A DNA stretch of 64,000 bases from Rhabdophis nuchalis (GCA_039707465.1 CM077644.1:81528875-81592874), one strand, 5' to 3'; numbered from the stretch's first letter, positions 1-11,876 are shown. Notes: generated from the sequence alone by a model not told the origin. Translations and numbers: made by a program.

Positions 1-440
<440 letters not shown>

Positions 441-899
441 AGAAAAGAAACAGGATGCCTGCGAAGCAACGTATGACCTCGAATATGTGAGTCATGTTTG
501 CTAAAAGCCTCTGGTTAAGATTAAAAGGAGTAGAAAAACCAAAAGTGTTATCATTATTTCTACAGGCTACCTATACAGGCAGATGGTGTGGGTGAGTGAT
601 GCTTTCGGAACCTTCTCACCAAGTTCTCAAGCAGGCAAGCTACCAAGATAATGGGAGATTCAGTTACTCTGAGGCTTTCCAGTGAATGACATTGGGTGGT
701 TATCACAGTCTCCATACTCTAAACATTAATATTAGTATTGATATCACTGCTATTTGCTTTTGTTCCAAAAGTAAACAATGTAATCGTACAAAGGCAAGAA
801 AAAGAGGCAAAAATAGAAAAATGAAAATTTGCAGGCCTATCGGAAAAGCTCAGGAGGATCTTTAGCCAGCACCACCTATGTGTACACTTCAAACCCAGA
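441..899. other. intergenic, nothing recognised
   Basis: No coding similarity, RNA gene or repeat family that I recognise. The first bases are A-rich and may be the tail of the RPL32 retrocopy. Confidence 0.4.
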
Positions 900-1330
900 G
901 TACACTAAGACTCTTTTGAAGACAACAAATCCACATTTTGGACAGAGAAGACCGCTGGTTTGAAAGAGGGGTCAAAGTGGCCATCTTTGTCAAAACTGAA
1001 CAGCCTTCTCTCATCAGAGGGGGGGGGGAATACAACATCATCTATCTCTAATCTACAACACAGTCCTTTCAACAGTTCCAAGAAGGCAACAGCAATTTGT
1101 ACCACTCAGATGATCCTGATGACACAGATAAACCTCCAGGCCACATTAATGATCCGCTAAAAGAATGCAAACGGTCAGCTATCTGCAAGGAGTATAAATC
1201 CTCCCATTCCCCACCATCAAGTCAGAGCTGAAGAAGCTTCTTGGATGAGAAGCAAAACATCCTCAAAGAGAAACTAGAAAGTCCAGTTGCCTCTTGAAAT
1301 AGCACTTTTGGGACAAGCTTGTCTTATATG
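900..1330 (+). mobile_element. Penelope-like element 3' end (family P1) with decayed endonuclease tail
   Basis: Bases about 941-1072 read as the remnant of a retroelement C-terminus (DREDRWFERGVKVAIFVK, then after a frame break GGIQHHLSLIYNTV). I associate this with the extended GIY-YIG endonuclease region of Penelope-like elements. Non-coding 3' sequence follows and matches the copies at 3990-4310, 10868-11110, 26505-26690 and 28555-28785. Bases 1228-1261 hold a hammerhead-ribozyme-like fold: CTGAAGA, stem GCTTCT/AGAAGC, then AAAAC where GAAAC is expected. The clade assignment is from memory; a LINE of another clade is the alternative. Confidence 0.6.
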
Positions 1331-1949
1331 ACATATGATGCATAGTGGAGCCATTCTTGTTTAAAATTAGTTAAGCTTCTCTGGATGTTTACTGTTAATT
1401 CTGCCATTGTTTCATATTCTCCAGGTTTCATTTCCTCATCTAATGTTGTCAACAAAATACATCTTCCAAAATTGGTCCAAATTTGTCCTTGCAACCATCA
1501 GAATATATCTTAATAAACTTTTTTTTTATTAAAAAAATGTGTTCTGGAACAATTCTTAGTAGGAAAAACTGAGGTTTCAGTTCAAGCTTTCATTTTAAAC
1601 TTTTTTAAATAATGCTTTTTTCCAGTATGGTTTTTTTTTTTAACATGACCACCACACATGATCAAATGTTCCTTTTCTATCACAACATTTCCAGCATTTT
1701 TATTACATGATTTTATTTTACAATTATGGTTGGAGTTATATACATCAGTAAAACATGCTGTACTAATTTTCTCTTAAATAATAGCATGGGCTAAATGTTA
1801 TGGAGTTTTTTCCACGCGTCCTTCCATTAGTGTCCTGCAATTATTTCTTTAAAATTTATTTGGAAAAGACAATATTGGGAAGCCAGACACACAGCAGTAC
1901 TTCACACACTCAAGAGCAATCTGAAAAACTAGTGGAAAGGGAAGTCCAT
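1331..1949. other. intergenic, AT-rich, nothing recognised
   Basis: AT-rich sequence with several T-runs. No gene or named repeat is seen. Confidence 0.4.
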
Positions 1950-2165
1950 ACATTACTTCAGTGTATGAGGGTGAAGGTTAGTTCTCTGAGCTTGTGGGTT
2001 GGTTTCCAAACTATTTGTTACCAGCTAGGTAACATCTTCAGCGGAGTTTAGGGGATGTCAGTGGTCTTCTGTTTATAAGGGCTTCAGGTGTAGGTGTGTC
2101 AAGTGTCAACCTGAAGCCATTATAAAGAGAAGAATGCTGGCACGGACATCCCCTAAACTCCAAAT
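1950..2165 (-). mobile_element. Penelope-like element end (family P2-like) with inverted repeat
   Basis: On the minus strand 2041 down to about 2005 reads CTGAAGA, T, GTTACC, a five-base loop, GGTAAC, then AAATA where GAAAC is expected, then GTT. This is the same architecture as the other hammerhead-like repeat ends here. Bases 2042-2090 and 2110-2162 form an imperfect inverted repeat whose outer arms are GGAGTTTAGGGGATGTC and its complement. Element type is inferred from the shared motif. Confidence 0.5.
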
Positions 2166-2174
2166 TGTCCACAA

Positions 2175-2400
2175 TAGCACTTAGACTTATATACCACTTC
2201 ATAGTCCTTTTATAGCCCTCTCTAAGCAGTTTACAGAGTCAGCCTATTGCTCCCAACAATCTGAGTCCTCATTTTACCCACCTCAGAAGGATGGAAGGCT
2301 GAGTCAACCTTGACCCAGTGAGATTTGAACTGCCGAACTGCAGCTAGCAATCAGCTGAAGTAGCCTGCAGTACTGCACTCTAACCCCTGCGCCCCCTTGG
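2175..2400 (-). mobile_element. tRNA-derived SINE (squamate type)
   Basis: Read on the minus strand, it starts with a tRNA-like promoter region (GGCGCAGGGGTTAGAGTGC, then a B-box-like GCAGTTCAAATC). The body ends in a sequence typical of a very common squamate SINE, with ACCCACCTCAGAAGGATGG on the plus strand. I think this belongs to the Sauria SINE group, but the family name is from memory. Confidence 0.75.
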
Positions 2401-3989
2401 CAATGCTCTTCTGTTGATAGAGTGCTAGGCTGTGATATACAGTATGTTACTCTACCTGTCCAGAATGCTTCCTTCTTGCGATAACATTTGCCAACTTACC
2501 AACTTGGAGGACATTTGTCACTTACCAACTCCAATTGCTTGGAAGAAGACTCAGCCATAGATTCTGCTTAGTTCTCTGTGGCTCTGTCTGCACATACTGA
2601 CCCATGCCAGGTCCTGCCATGGCAGTGTAGAGAGTGATATTCGAATCACACAGGAGTGCCTTTGGAATGGTCGTTCTTTATCCTGCAGTATTGGAAGGGC
2701 TGTACTCTCATGAAAATACAACTGTTGCCATAGTGACCTAAACCCCTTCTATTGGTTGCCTAGCAACACAGCTCACAGCCAGACTCCACTATAATGCTTT
2801 CTATAAGGAAAGAGTTATGCCCAGCTTTCAAACTGGTTGCCATTTCTACCAATGGATCCCCTAGTAATTCTGGAAATTGGTCCCTCACTCTGTTCTGGAG
2901 CAGAGACATACATTGGGGGAATTCAATACTTACATGCACTGATGAGATATGTGTAATCAAATGTGTAAGTCAACAGTTAATTGGGCACCGGTCAATTTTT
3001 CTTTTATTAAAGTCCATTTGCTGTTCTCCTGCTTCCAGTTTGATTTCTCCTGTATGTGTTTGCCCTTGTAATGACTTCCACAGGCATGCACACTCTTCAT
3101 AGCTGCAGACATATATGTAAATGCATGTTCAGGTGCGCACAGAAATGTTAAGGCAAATATTGAAGTATTTATTCTTATTTTTATTTTCTACTATATACGT
3201 ATGTGTATAAGAACCTATGCACAGACAGAACCTATGTTGTAATGGACTCCAATCAAGTTTACTGGTCAGAGCTCTGGTGTGCCACATTCATTCTGCAGAT
3301 GTTTAGCACATAACTTCTACAGTAGTACAAAACTAACACTAGTCTCAGCTGCTATGAACTACGGTAGATGCACCCTCTGTGGTACACCAGACATCACTGC
3401 TTAACTGTGACTGTTGTGTCTTCAGAAATGAGCCTGAAAGATCAGTAGACTTTGAAAACACAGAAGCATGCCGAGAATTGCTTACGTTCTATGGAATACC
3501 ACATTCCAAACAATGGGTGTGCCGTGTTACACAGCAATTGTGCTGAGGACTATCCCTAATCGTTACTGAAACCAGAGGAAGACATAGTTATTAAAAACAT
3601 GCCTAGGATATTGGAAAAATATAAGCAACCACGAAGGAATTCAGATGGAGACTTGTGCTTGTTGCCAGTGACATACCTACAGTATATGTTGGTGGAACAA
3701 AGCAAGTTTGTTGATATCTGCATTGCTGTTTCTAGCTTCAGTGGCATGATTCTGTGTTTTCTGCTCTCCAATTCTCTACACTATCTTCAAAGACTTTAAA
3801 TCCAGCTGCATTATACCTTGTTATTTTTACAGCTGTACTGTTCTGACCTAATAGTATTCTGTTTGCTTTTTCCATAATGGCGTGGTCCATTTTGCTGGAA
3901 GATGTCCATCATTTTTCCCAAGAATCATTGTTTCTAGCTGCATTTGTTCCAATGTAATTGTTATCCTGCTGTTTTTTGTTCTTTGCTGA
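2401..3989. other. intergenic, nothing recognised
   Basis: Mixed-composition unique-looking DNA with only short spurious open frames. No exon, RNA gene or repeat could be supported. Confidence 0.4.
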
Positions 3990-4310
3990 CTTGTCCCAAA
4001 GGTGTTTTTCAAAACAGTCCTTTCACAAGTTCCAAGAAGGCTCCACACACATTTGCACCACTCAGGTGACCCTGAAGACACAGATAAGGTGGCCTTCATG
4101 ACTTACTAAAAGAATGCAAATGACCAGCTGTCTGCAAGGAGTATAAAGCCTTCCATTCTCCACCATCCAGTCAATGCTGAAGAAGCTTCTTGGATGAGAA
4201 GCGAAATGTCTTCAAACAAAAACCAGAAAGTCTAGTTACCTCTTGAAAAAGCACCTTTGGGACAACCATGACTTAGATGACTGAGAATCTCCATAGACAT
4301 TTGCTGGATA
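3990..4310 (+). mobile_element. Penelope-like element 3' end (family P1)
   Basis: Parallels 1070-1320 over about 250 bp, sharing the CTGCAAGGAGTATAAA block and the end GCACCTTTGGGACAA. The hammerhead-like motif here is the best preserved of the family: CTGAAGA at 4177-4183, one extra A, stem GCTTCT (4185-4190) with AGAAGC (4197-4202), GAAAT (4203-4207) and GTC (4208-4210). Confidence 0.65.
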
Positions 4311-4968
4311 CAAGATGCCAGGTCATGACTGAACTCTTGAGTAAGGGTCCATTTAGAGATGGAATAATGCCTCTAAATTTTGTTTTCTAGTGAGCCCTCT
4401 GTATGCAAGAGCCATAATGCTGGCAAGTAGTGGTAGCTGTTCCACAATCAGGAATGGCATGGCATGCTACTTATGGTGTTCCTGGTTTTAGAAATGCTGC
4501 CTAGCCACTCTCGTACCATGCTCTGAGATCCACCCAGATCAAGACCTCAGTTCAGGTGTAATAAGAGAACAGCTCACTAAAGAGCAGCTTCCTTCCATAA
4601 ATACTTCTCTTGCCAGGTTCTGGCATGAGCTGCTTCCAGATTTGACAGCAGTGGGAGGAGATGGCTCTCCTGTTGCTAACCAGGGACCATATTGGCTTAT
4701 TCCCTCTGTAGGTTGCCAGGAGCACCTCAACAACCAGGCCATGGACCAGTATCACTCCATGGCCTGTTGAAAACCAGGTTGCACAGCTGGAGGTAAGTGG
4801 TGGGTGAGTGAAGCTTCATCTCCCAAGTGCTAGCATCACTGCCTCCACTCCACCCCAGGCATTAGATTCTTAAAGGAGCATGAACCCCATTGTAAACTCT
4901 GCATGCAGTTACACACGCCTTCTCTCCCTCCCTGATCAGTGGAGACCCTCACTGAAAAACGATATAAA
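4311..4968. other. intergenic, nothing recognised
   Basis: No coding exon or recognised repeat seen. Confidence 0.35.
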
Positions 4969-4976
4969 CCCTATAG

Positions 4977-5393
4977 CAGTGAATGGCGAACCTTTTCAGC
5001 ACCAAATGCCAAAAACGGAGTGCGTGCATGTGTGTGCTTAGCACACGTGTGCACACTCGTTGGGGCCGCAACCCGAAAGAGGAGTGGCCCAGGGGGCATG
5101 CACATGCTGGGAAAAGAACTTCTAGTTTCCAGTGCATGCATGTGAACCAGTCAGCTGGTCTTCTGGTTACTGGTACATATGTGCACACAACAATCAGCTG
5201 GCCTTGATGCATGCACATTCCAGAAACCAGAATAGCAGCTCTTCTGGTTTCTGGCACTGTCTCATGCATAAAGGCCAGCTGATTGTCACGCACGCATGCA
5301 TACCAGAAACCTGGAAGGGAAACAGGTGATGCCACGCGTAGCAGGCAACATGGCTCTGCATGCCACCTATGTGCCATAGGTTCGCCATCACTG
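4977..5393. mobile_element. non-autonomous hAT transposon
   Basis: Ends are CAGTGAATGGCGAACC on the left and GGTTCGCCATCACTG on the right, inverted repeats of the CAGTG type. They are flanked by CCCTATAG (4969-4976) and CCCTCTAG (5394-5401), an 8-bp target duplication with one mismatch. The interior has many short internal repeats around TGCATGCA and CCAGAAACC. It is related by its ends to 54727-55096. No transposase is encoded. Confidence 0.8.
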
Positions 5394-5401
5394 CCCTCTA
5401 G

Positions 5402-6009
5402 CAACATCCAGCTACCAACAAGTCAATATAAAACCCACCCTCGTCACTGCTGTAGCTGTATCAAGAGAACATCGACTAGATGTCACTAAAAATCAGTTGT
5501 TAGGTGATTACTTCTGTTCAAGAGCTCTATAGGTCTTGTATGCTCAACTAGTAGAGGAGAGCAATTCGGTGGCAATCTGATTCTAAGTAACTTCCAGCTT
5601 AAGGATCAAGCCACTTGTAAAAGTACGCACAAAATGTAAAAGTAACACATTAGACAAGAAATAATAATACATTTGACTCAAGGTATACAGGGAGGATATC
5701 TTAAGCTATTTTTTCACCTGCCTTCAAGAGTTTATAGTGGTGCTGTTTTGTTTTTTGTTTTTTTTCTGAAGCAGCTTTTAGTTCTTCGGGTGGCCAGAAG
5801 GAAGTGTTTTGTTTTTCTATTTTAAGTCATGTGAACTTTTTAAAAAGCGTTATTATTCCATAATGACTTGCTTTCTTGTTGCCCCTTTATGGTTATGATG
5901 TAAATTGTCATCAGCATTGAAACGGCAGTGGGTGGATACATACACAGGCATATAAATATATAGGCATCTAATATCTATGTATTGTATTTTGTATTTATTG
6001 ATTTAATTC
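5402..6009. other. intergenic, nothing recognised
   Basis: AT-rich, no gene seen. Confidence 0.35.
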
Positions 6010-6110
6010 TATGTTCGCCCGCCCCGAGTCCCTTGTTGTGAGATGGGAGCGGGTTATAAATATGAAAAAATAAATAAATAAATAAAAATAAATAAAATAA
6101 AGGGGGGCGC
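6010..6110 (+). mobile_element. LINE 3' end with (AAAT)n tail
   Basis: Contains CGCCCCGAGTCCC followed by GCGGGTTATAAAT and an AAAT-rich tail. The same end occurs at 8461-8545, 34502-34870 and, inverted, at 45330-45420, where it follows a decayed LINE reading frame. Confidence 0.6.
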
Positions 6111-6584
6111 TTTTTTTTTTGAGAAAGCATAGCAAGCAAGCAAGCAGGCTTTTCTTCAGCTCTCTTTCATCCTTACCTTATCTTGCCATTATTAAAGGGC
6201 GGAAAAAACAACCCCAAGTTTCTCTTTCAGGAGCTTAACACTAGAAGGAGAGATAAATAGTCCACCCATCGTTGCTGGGGGTAGGGAGCAACATCAAATC
6301 ATTATATTAAATTCTGCACGTATCGCCTCTGGGAGAAATTGCAGGGTTGACTAAGCCAAAGAACCTCCTCAGCCCTCTCCCCCCGCCCCAAAAAGGGAGA
6401 GGGGGGGGGAGAAAAGAAAAGAAACAAGGAGGAAAAGGGAAAGAGGGGAAGAAAGAAAAGTCCTTTCAATATGGTATTTAATAAAAGGTATTTTCTCTTT
6501 CATGCAGTTAGTAGAGGGAAAACCTGAAATTACAATCAGCCTTGTTTGTGTCGGGTTCAACTCTGCTGAAATCAAGCTTCATTT

Positions 6585-6587
6585 GGG

Positions 6588-6618
<31 letters not shown>

Positions 6619-6626
6619 AGAGAGAA
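6585..6626. repeat. (GA)n simple repeat
   Basis: Mostly GA dinucleotides with a few GGGA units. Confidence 0.9.
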
Positions 6627-7049
6627 TAGTCTGCTGAAAGTTTTCTTTTCAACCTGTTAAAACGATTGTGTCGGTGGAAGGGAAAAAGGGGAGCTAGGAA
6701 ATTTCATGAACTCCCCGCCCAAATAATTCGATCTAGCGCAATCTGGAAAACCGATGTCTCTCTTTCCAATAGAAAATGTTGTTTCGATGCCAGAGAAGAA
6801 GAGGAAGCGATGCCAGGCGCCCAGCCAGTTCGCTCTTCTCGCCGATTGGCGCTCGCGAATGGTTCAAGGCAAGGCTTTGCCTCGAAGGATCTCTGGCCTT
6901 GGGAGATGCAGCCCGGCTCGCTGAGAAGAGCGGCGATCCAACGGGCGACAGACGAGGCTCGTTTGGTTGTTTGGCCTCAAGCTGCCAGAGAGGGTTAAAG
7001 AGGTATCTCTCCGGCTTTCCTCCAGGCAGGTTCTTCCAGCCGGAAAGGA

Positions 7050-7239
7050 AGGAATGACGGAGGGAAGGGAAGGGAAGGGAGGAGGAGGAAAGAAGGGAAG
7101 GGAAGGGAGGAGGAGGAAAGAAGGGAAGGGAAGGGAAGGGAAGGAAGGAAGGAAGGAAGGAAATAAAGAAGGAAAGAAGGAAAGAAAAAAGGAAAGAAGG
7201 AAAGAAAAAAGGAAGGAAGGAAGGAAGGAAGGAAAAGGA

Positions 7240-7335
<96 letters not shown>

Positions 7336-7340
7336 CGGGG
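7050..7340. repeat. (GGAA)n/(GAAA)n purine-rich microsatellite
   Basis: A purine-only strand over about 270 bases: GGAA-type units first, then about 90 bases of near-perfect GAAA units (about 7242-7335). The purine strand is the plus strand. It produces a spurious lysine-rich open frame. Confidence 0.95.
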
Positions 7341-8460
7341 AGGAAGGAACGAAGGAAAAAAGGAACGGGGAGGAAGGATGGATGGATGCAGGGATGAACC
7401 TGGAGCGCCCCAGTTAAACTTCGGGCGCTTCGGCCGGAATGGCGGCTGTCTTGCCAGGGAGATTCAGGACAACGGAGGAGCCGAAGGATTGTCTACGCAC
7501 TTAGCTAGTGAAGAATATGCGGGCGAGAAATGCGCCGGATCATTTTGTCCCCGAGAGCGTCCGGGTGGATGAATGGATGGCAATGCTCGGCCACCCGCAG
7601 AGGTTCCTTCCTTCCTGGTGCATTTTGGTAATCACCAAAAGCTGAAGCAGTCGGTCTAAAGAGTGAAAGGGAGGGGGGGGGGAGAAAGAGAGAGAGGGTG
7701 TTTTGCTTTAATCTCAATTTTTAGAAACTGCAACTGAGCTGGCCTCATCCCCCGCGCTCAGCCATCCACAAACGCAGGTTTTGCATCCTAATTTAGTTCG
7801 ATGAGTGAATCTGGTAAAGAAAGTGGCGCAGGAATGGGAGCCTATGGGGGTTGTTGTTTTTTTGCCAAGGCTGCAAAAGGAAGAGAAAATTGACTTTTTC
7901 CTAATGCTTCGTCCATAAATCTAATTGAGTTGGGCGGATGTCCCAGGAGTCCCAGGTCTTTGGCATTATAGGCAGCACGTTCTGGAAATAAAACCCATTG
8001 ATAAGTTTGTCTCGCCAATCTGGACCAGGTGGAAAACAAGGAAGATAAGTCATTTCCTGACTGGTGATTGGTCGAGTCTCCCACCTTCCTGGTCTCCATA
8101 TTATATTGGAAGGGCGAGGCTTGTAGGACCTTAGAGAACCTTCCTTCTAGCTGTGTCCTCCCTCTGGAGGACACAGCCAGAATCTGTGACAGTCAGGTGG
8201 CGATGGAAGTAGCTTTATTTGGGCCCACTTGGGGTCCAGGTTTTCAAGCTCTTCTCTGGTCGCCCTCGGGGCTGAGTAGTGGGGCCGAGAGTAATTGGCA
8301 GCCTGCTGTCCAGCCTCACCTTCTTTGCAAGGCGCTTAGAACTTCCCAGATCTTAACTACAAACTGTGGGATTTGGGTATGAAGATGCTCGCTTTCCATT
8401 GCTTGATCAATGGCCTGTCCACATGAGAGATGCCAACCAGATGGCATGCCTATTTTGTCT

Positions 8461-8545
8461 ATTTTAACTTCCTGTGCACCGCCCCGAGTCCCTCTGGGGA
8501 GAGTGGTGCGGTTTATAAATTTAATAAATGAAATGAAAATGAAAT
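8461..8545 (+). mobile_element. LINE 3' end
   Basis: CACCGCCCCGAGTCCCTCTG followed by GTGCGGTTTATAAATTTAAT and an AAATG-rich tail, the same family as 6010-6110. Confidence 0.6.
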
Positions 8546-8660
8546 GCCGCACTAATGTCCAGCTTCAGATGCCTGGAGTAAGGGAGTTCCTGAATTGGCC
8601 CAACAGGTCGAGCTAGCTTGGCAACGCTTACAACCACCCGACTGATCTAGCTCCTTGCTA

Positions 8661-8790
8661 GGTGGCGCGGTGGCTAATACGCTGAGTTTGTCGACCAGAA
8701 AGTTCGGCGGTTCGAATCCCTAGTCTAGGTCTCCTGCGTGGGGTTGGACTAGTTGACCTCCGAGGTCCCTTCCAACTCTATTGCTGTTAG
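8661..8790 (+). mobile_element. tRNA-derived SINE with CR1-like 3' tail
   Basis: Begins GGTGGCGCGGTGGCTAAT (A-box region) and has a clear B box GGTTCGAATCC. It ends in GGGGTTGGACTAG and GGTCCCTTCCAACTCTATT, the 3' signature shared with the CR1 fragments here. The tail suggests mobilisation by CR1 machinery (inference). Confidence 0.75.
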
Positions 8791-9385
8791 TTAATAATCT
8801 CTTGGCGTCTCGGGTTAGTGACACCTGCCCTATCTAAAGGTCGTGCCTTCTGAAAACCTGCCTTGAGATTCCCAATGTACCTTCGTAGACTTGAGTTCTG
8901 GATTATCATCCGGGACCGGTTCAAGTGCGCATCCCGATCCTATACTTGGAAACCGTGCAGAGGAACGCGCAGTTTGATCTTAGCACTACTGCCTCGGTAG
9001 TGCAGGCTCGGGCTTTGTTTGAGATAAATGCGATTGTCTTTAGTGAGTCTGCTACCCAGGTAAGGAACAGTCTGCATTTGCTGCCAACCGTGCCACGTTC
9101 CTCTCTCCTCAATCACCCTACAATTTGACCCACTACGCACCGACGTTAAAGGGGAGGTGGGGTCAGCAGCAGTAGGACAATTCTAGCAACTGTAGATTGT
9201 CGCCATCCCCGGCTTCTTCAGACCACCTGGACTTCCTCCTCTCCTGCAATCGCTAGGCAAGATTTGGAGAGCGATTTGTGAGAACTGCGACCCAAAGGCG
9301 GTTGGGCAAACTTAGCGTCGGAAGTCCGCTAAGATCACCTTGCGCCAAAGCTTCCGTATTTATAGAATTACCTCTCAGTTTAATA

Positions 9386-9515
9386 TAGTGTTTCTCAACC
9401 TTGGCAACTTGAAGATGTCCGGACTTCAACTCCCACAATTCCCCAGCCAGCTGGCTGGGGAATTGTGGGAGTTGAAGTCCGGACATCTTCAAGTTGCCAA
9501 GGTTGAGACACACTG
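9386..9515. mobile_element. palindromic hAT MITE
   Basis: Two arms form an almost perfect inverted repeat through ACTTCAACTCCCACAATTCC, centred near 9450. The ends resemble CAGTGTTTCTCAACC. Flanks GTTTAATA (left) and TTTTAATA (one base in from the right end) suggest an imperfect 8-bp duplication. Confidence 0.75.
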
Positions 9516-9699
9516 CTTTTAATAGGTGTCATTAAACTTCGAAAGAATCTGTTTTTAAGTGGGCAGGCTACAGAGCAATTTCCCACGCGGAGACTTAAAC
9601 ACGGCACGGAGAAAAGCACGTCTCGTTTGGAGTCATTTAAACGCCCCAGCTAGCCACGACCAAAGCCCCTCAAAAGATCCCCAGGAAGGAGATCCCCAA

Positions 9700-10085
9700 A
9701 GAGCCAGAAGGCAGGACAAGAAACAATGGGTGGAAACTAACCAAAGAGAGAAGCAACCTGGAATTAAGGAGAAACTTCCTAACAGTTGAGAATAATCAAC
9801 CAGTGGGAACAGCTTGCCTTCAGAAGTTATAGGTGCTTCATCACTGGAGGTGATGGACAGCCATCAGTCTGAAATGCCATAAGGTTTCCTGTTTGAACTG
9901 GGGGTTGGACTAGAGCAGGGGTCTGCAAAGTCGGCTCTTTTAAGACTGGTGGACTTCAACTCCCAGAATTCCCCAGCCAGCTATGCTGGCTGGGGAACTC
10001 TGGGAGTCGAAGTCCACCAGTCTTAAAAGAGCCGACTTTGCAGACCCCTGGACTAGAGGACCTCCAGGGTCCCTTCCAGATCTAT
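9700..10085 (+). mobile_element. CR1 LINE 3' end, split by a MITE
   Basis: A non-coding 3' region typical of amniote CR1: GGCAGGACAAGAAACAATGG, then GGTGCTTCATCACTGGAGG, then GGGGTTGGACTAGAG. It is interrupted at 9916-10050 and resumes with GACTAGAGGACCTCCAGGG. Confidence 0.8.
9916..10050. mobile_element. 135-bp palindromic hAT MITE inserted in CR1
   Basis: Starts CAGGGGTCTGCAAAG and ends CTTTGCAGACCCCTG, and the arms pair almost throughout. A perfect 8-bp duplication GACTAGAG flanks it (9908-9915 and 10051-10058) and lies inside the CR1 tail, so this insertion is younger than the CR1. It is nearly identical to 26326-26460. Confidence 0.92.
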
Positions 10086-10306
10086 CCCCATTGAAGGAAA
10101 AAGGCCTTTGAGATCTGAAGTCACAAAGCCTGGCGGAACCTGCAGGAAATCCCTTCCGAGTTCCAACCACCCAAGCGACCTGGAGGCCCAAAGGGGCGCT
10201 AAGCCCCCCTAAAATCGACTAACTCTGGTCTGTAGACAAGATGGATCCTCACGCTTCTTCCTCCATCCGTGATAAACGGCGCTCGCTGAAGAAAAAAACA
10301 GCAACC

Positions 10307-10433
10307 CAGAGTTTCTGAACCTTGGCGACTTTCAGTCCTGTGGACTTCAACTCCCAGAATGTGCTGTGCTGGCTGGGGAATTCTGGGAGTTGAAGTCCAC
10401 AGGACTTAAAGTCGCCAAGGTTCAGAAACACTT
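10307..10433. mobile_element. palindromic hAT MITE
   Basis: Arms include CCTTGGCGACTTT and its complement and a GACTTCAACTCCCAGAAT core, related to 9386-9515. The end bases are eroded and no convincing target duplication was found. Confidence 0.65.
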
Positions 10434-10867
10434 CCTTAAAGTTGGCCGTCTGAAGGCTCCCGGTTTAGAAAAAACGCCGTCCCGCGCTTTTGATCGCTCG
10501 TCCTTTCTGTTTCGGGCGCCCTTTCCCCGAGGCCTTTCAACTCCGCTCCCAAAACTTGGTAGGGGTTGAAAAGGGGTCGCTGGGATCGCCCTGGAAATGG
10601 ATCGAAAGTCAGCCGGGCTGCTTCGTCCATGAACCGGGCTTGAAAAAAGAAAGGCCGAGGAGCTGCTTAGACAAGCACACATTCCGCACCTCCAATTTTC
10701 GTTTATTTCCTGCTGATTGGGAGAGTGATTAGATTTCCAGTTGGTGTCTATTCAAGGTCGAACCGGCCGGCTCCTAATGTCCCTTTCATGAGAAAATAGG
10801 CCGAGAGATAGAGATGGTTTAATAGGAACTGCAGCCTGATAAGTTTCTTTAGGATCTCAAAGGTGGT

Positions 10868-11110
10868 TTTTTTCCCCCCAGAAGCAACTAGACTTTCTGT
10901 TTTTTTATTCTCATCCAAGAAACTTCTTCAGCTCTGTTTGGATGGTGGGGAATTCCTGTCAGACCTGAGGAAGCTTCTTGGATGAGAAACAAAATGTCTT
11001 CAAAGAAAAACCAGAAAAACCAGTTGCCTCTTGAAAAAAAAAAAGCACCTTTGGGACATGACCTGGATGACTGAGAAATTCCATAGACATTTCCCTTGGA
11101 TCATTAACCA
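10868..11110. mobile_element. Penelope-like (P1) ends, head-to-head pair
   Basis: A minus-strand arm (10868-10935, containing TTCTCATCCAAGAAACTTC) faces a plus-strand arm (10965-11110). The plus arm has CTGAGGA (10965-10971), stem GCTTCT/AGAAAC, AAAAT and GTC (10996-10998), and ends with GCACCTTTGGGACA and TGACTGAGAAATTCCATAGA like the other P1 copies. Confidence 0.6.
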
Positions 11111-11741
11111 TTGTTGCTTGCTCCCTAGAGACCCTTCATTTCACCCGTAGAAAGCGGCCCATCTATGCATCGCTTTGTGTTTAACACACAAATATAAGCT
11201 TGTAAGAAATAATCCTACTAAAGAGCAAATTTACCAGTTTGGCTGATTCTGAATCTAGACTGGTGTTTTTAAGTTAGCATCCTTATGTGGATGCTAGCTT
11301 AAAAACAATCATAGGCAACCCATTCCACTAATTATATAGATAAGACAATTTACCAAGGACTCAATTTTTTTTTGTTTTTTGTTTTCTTAAACAATAACAA
11401 AAAACTATATGGTATGGTTGCCCCTGTTCTCCAATGAATGACATTCTTTTCAGCTGAACCCTGTCCTCGGTTTCCCCATTTAAATGAGCTATGGGCCATC
11501 TTTAGTTTCTAATTTGTCATAGGTAAATTTTGTTTTCTGGACACTTATGAGTGTATCTTACAGATTTTTGACTGGTAGTCATGAAAATAACGTATAATTT
11601 AGCCTATTGCATTGTGTTTTATAGAAATCTTCTATTTTTACACAATGGCAATACACACCTTTCAGTACATGTTAGCTGTGCAGCACATATGAAAGAAACA
11701 TACAAAAACATGGAACTGTTGTTGAAGCACATCCAGTAGAC

Positions 11742-11876
11742 CAGGGGTCCCCAACCTTTGCAACTTTAAGTCTGAAGGACTTCAGTTCCCAGAATTCTCC
11801 AGCCAGCAAAGCTGGCTGGAGAAGTCTGGAAACTGAAGTCCTTCAGACTTAAAGTTGCAAAGGTTGGGGACCCCTG
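11742..11876. mobile_element. palindromic hAT MITE
   Basis: Ends CAGGGGTCCCCAACC and GGTTGGGGACCCCTG, with arms pairing through CTTTAAGTCTGAAGGACTTC. A perfect 8-bp duplication CAGTAGAC lies at 11734-11741 and 11877-11884. Confidence 0.92.

Noticed and set aside
6967..7572. 201-residue plus-strand open frame, lysine-rich
   Set aside because: It is the translation of the (GGAA)n/(GAAA)n microsatellite; no domain, no splice context.
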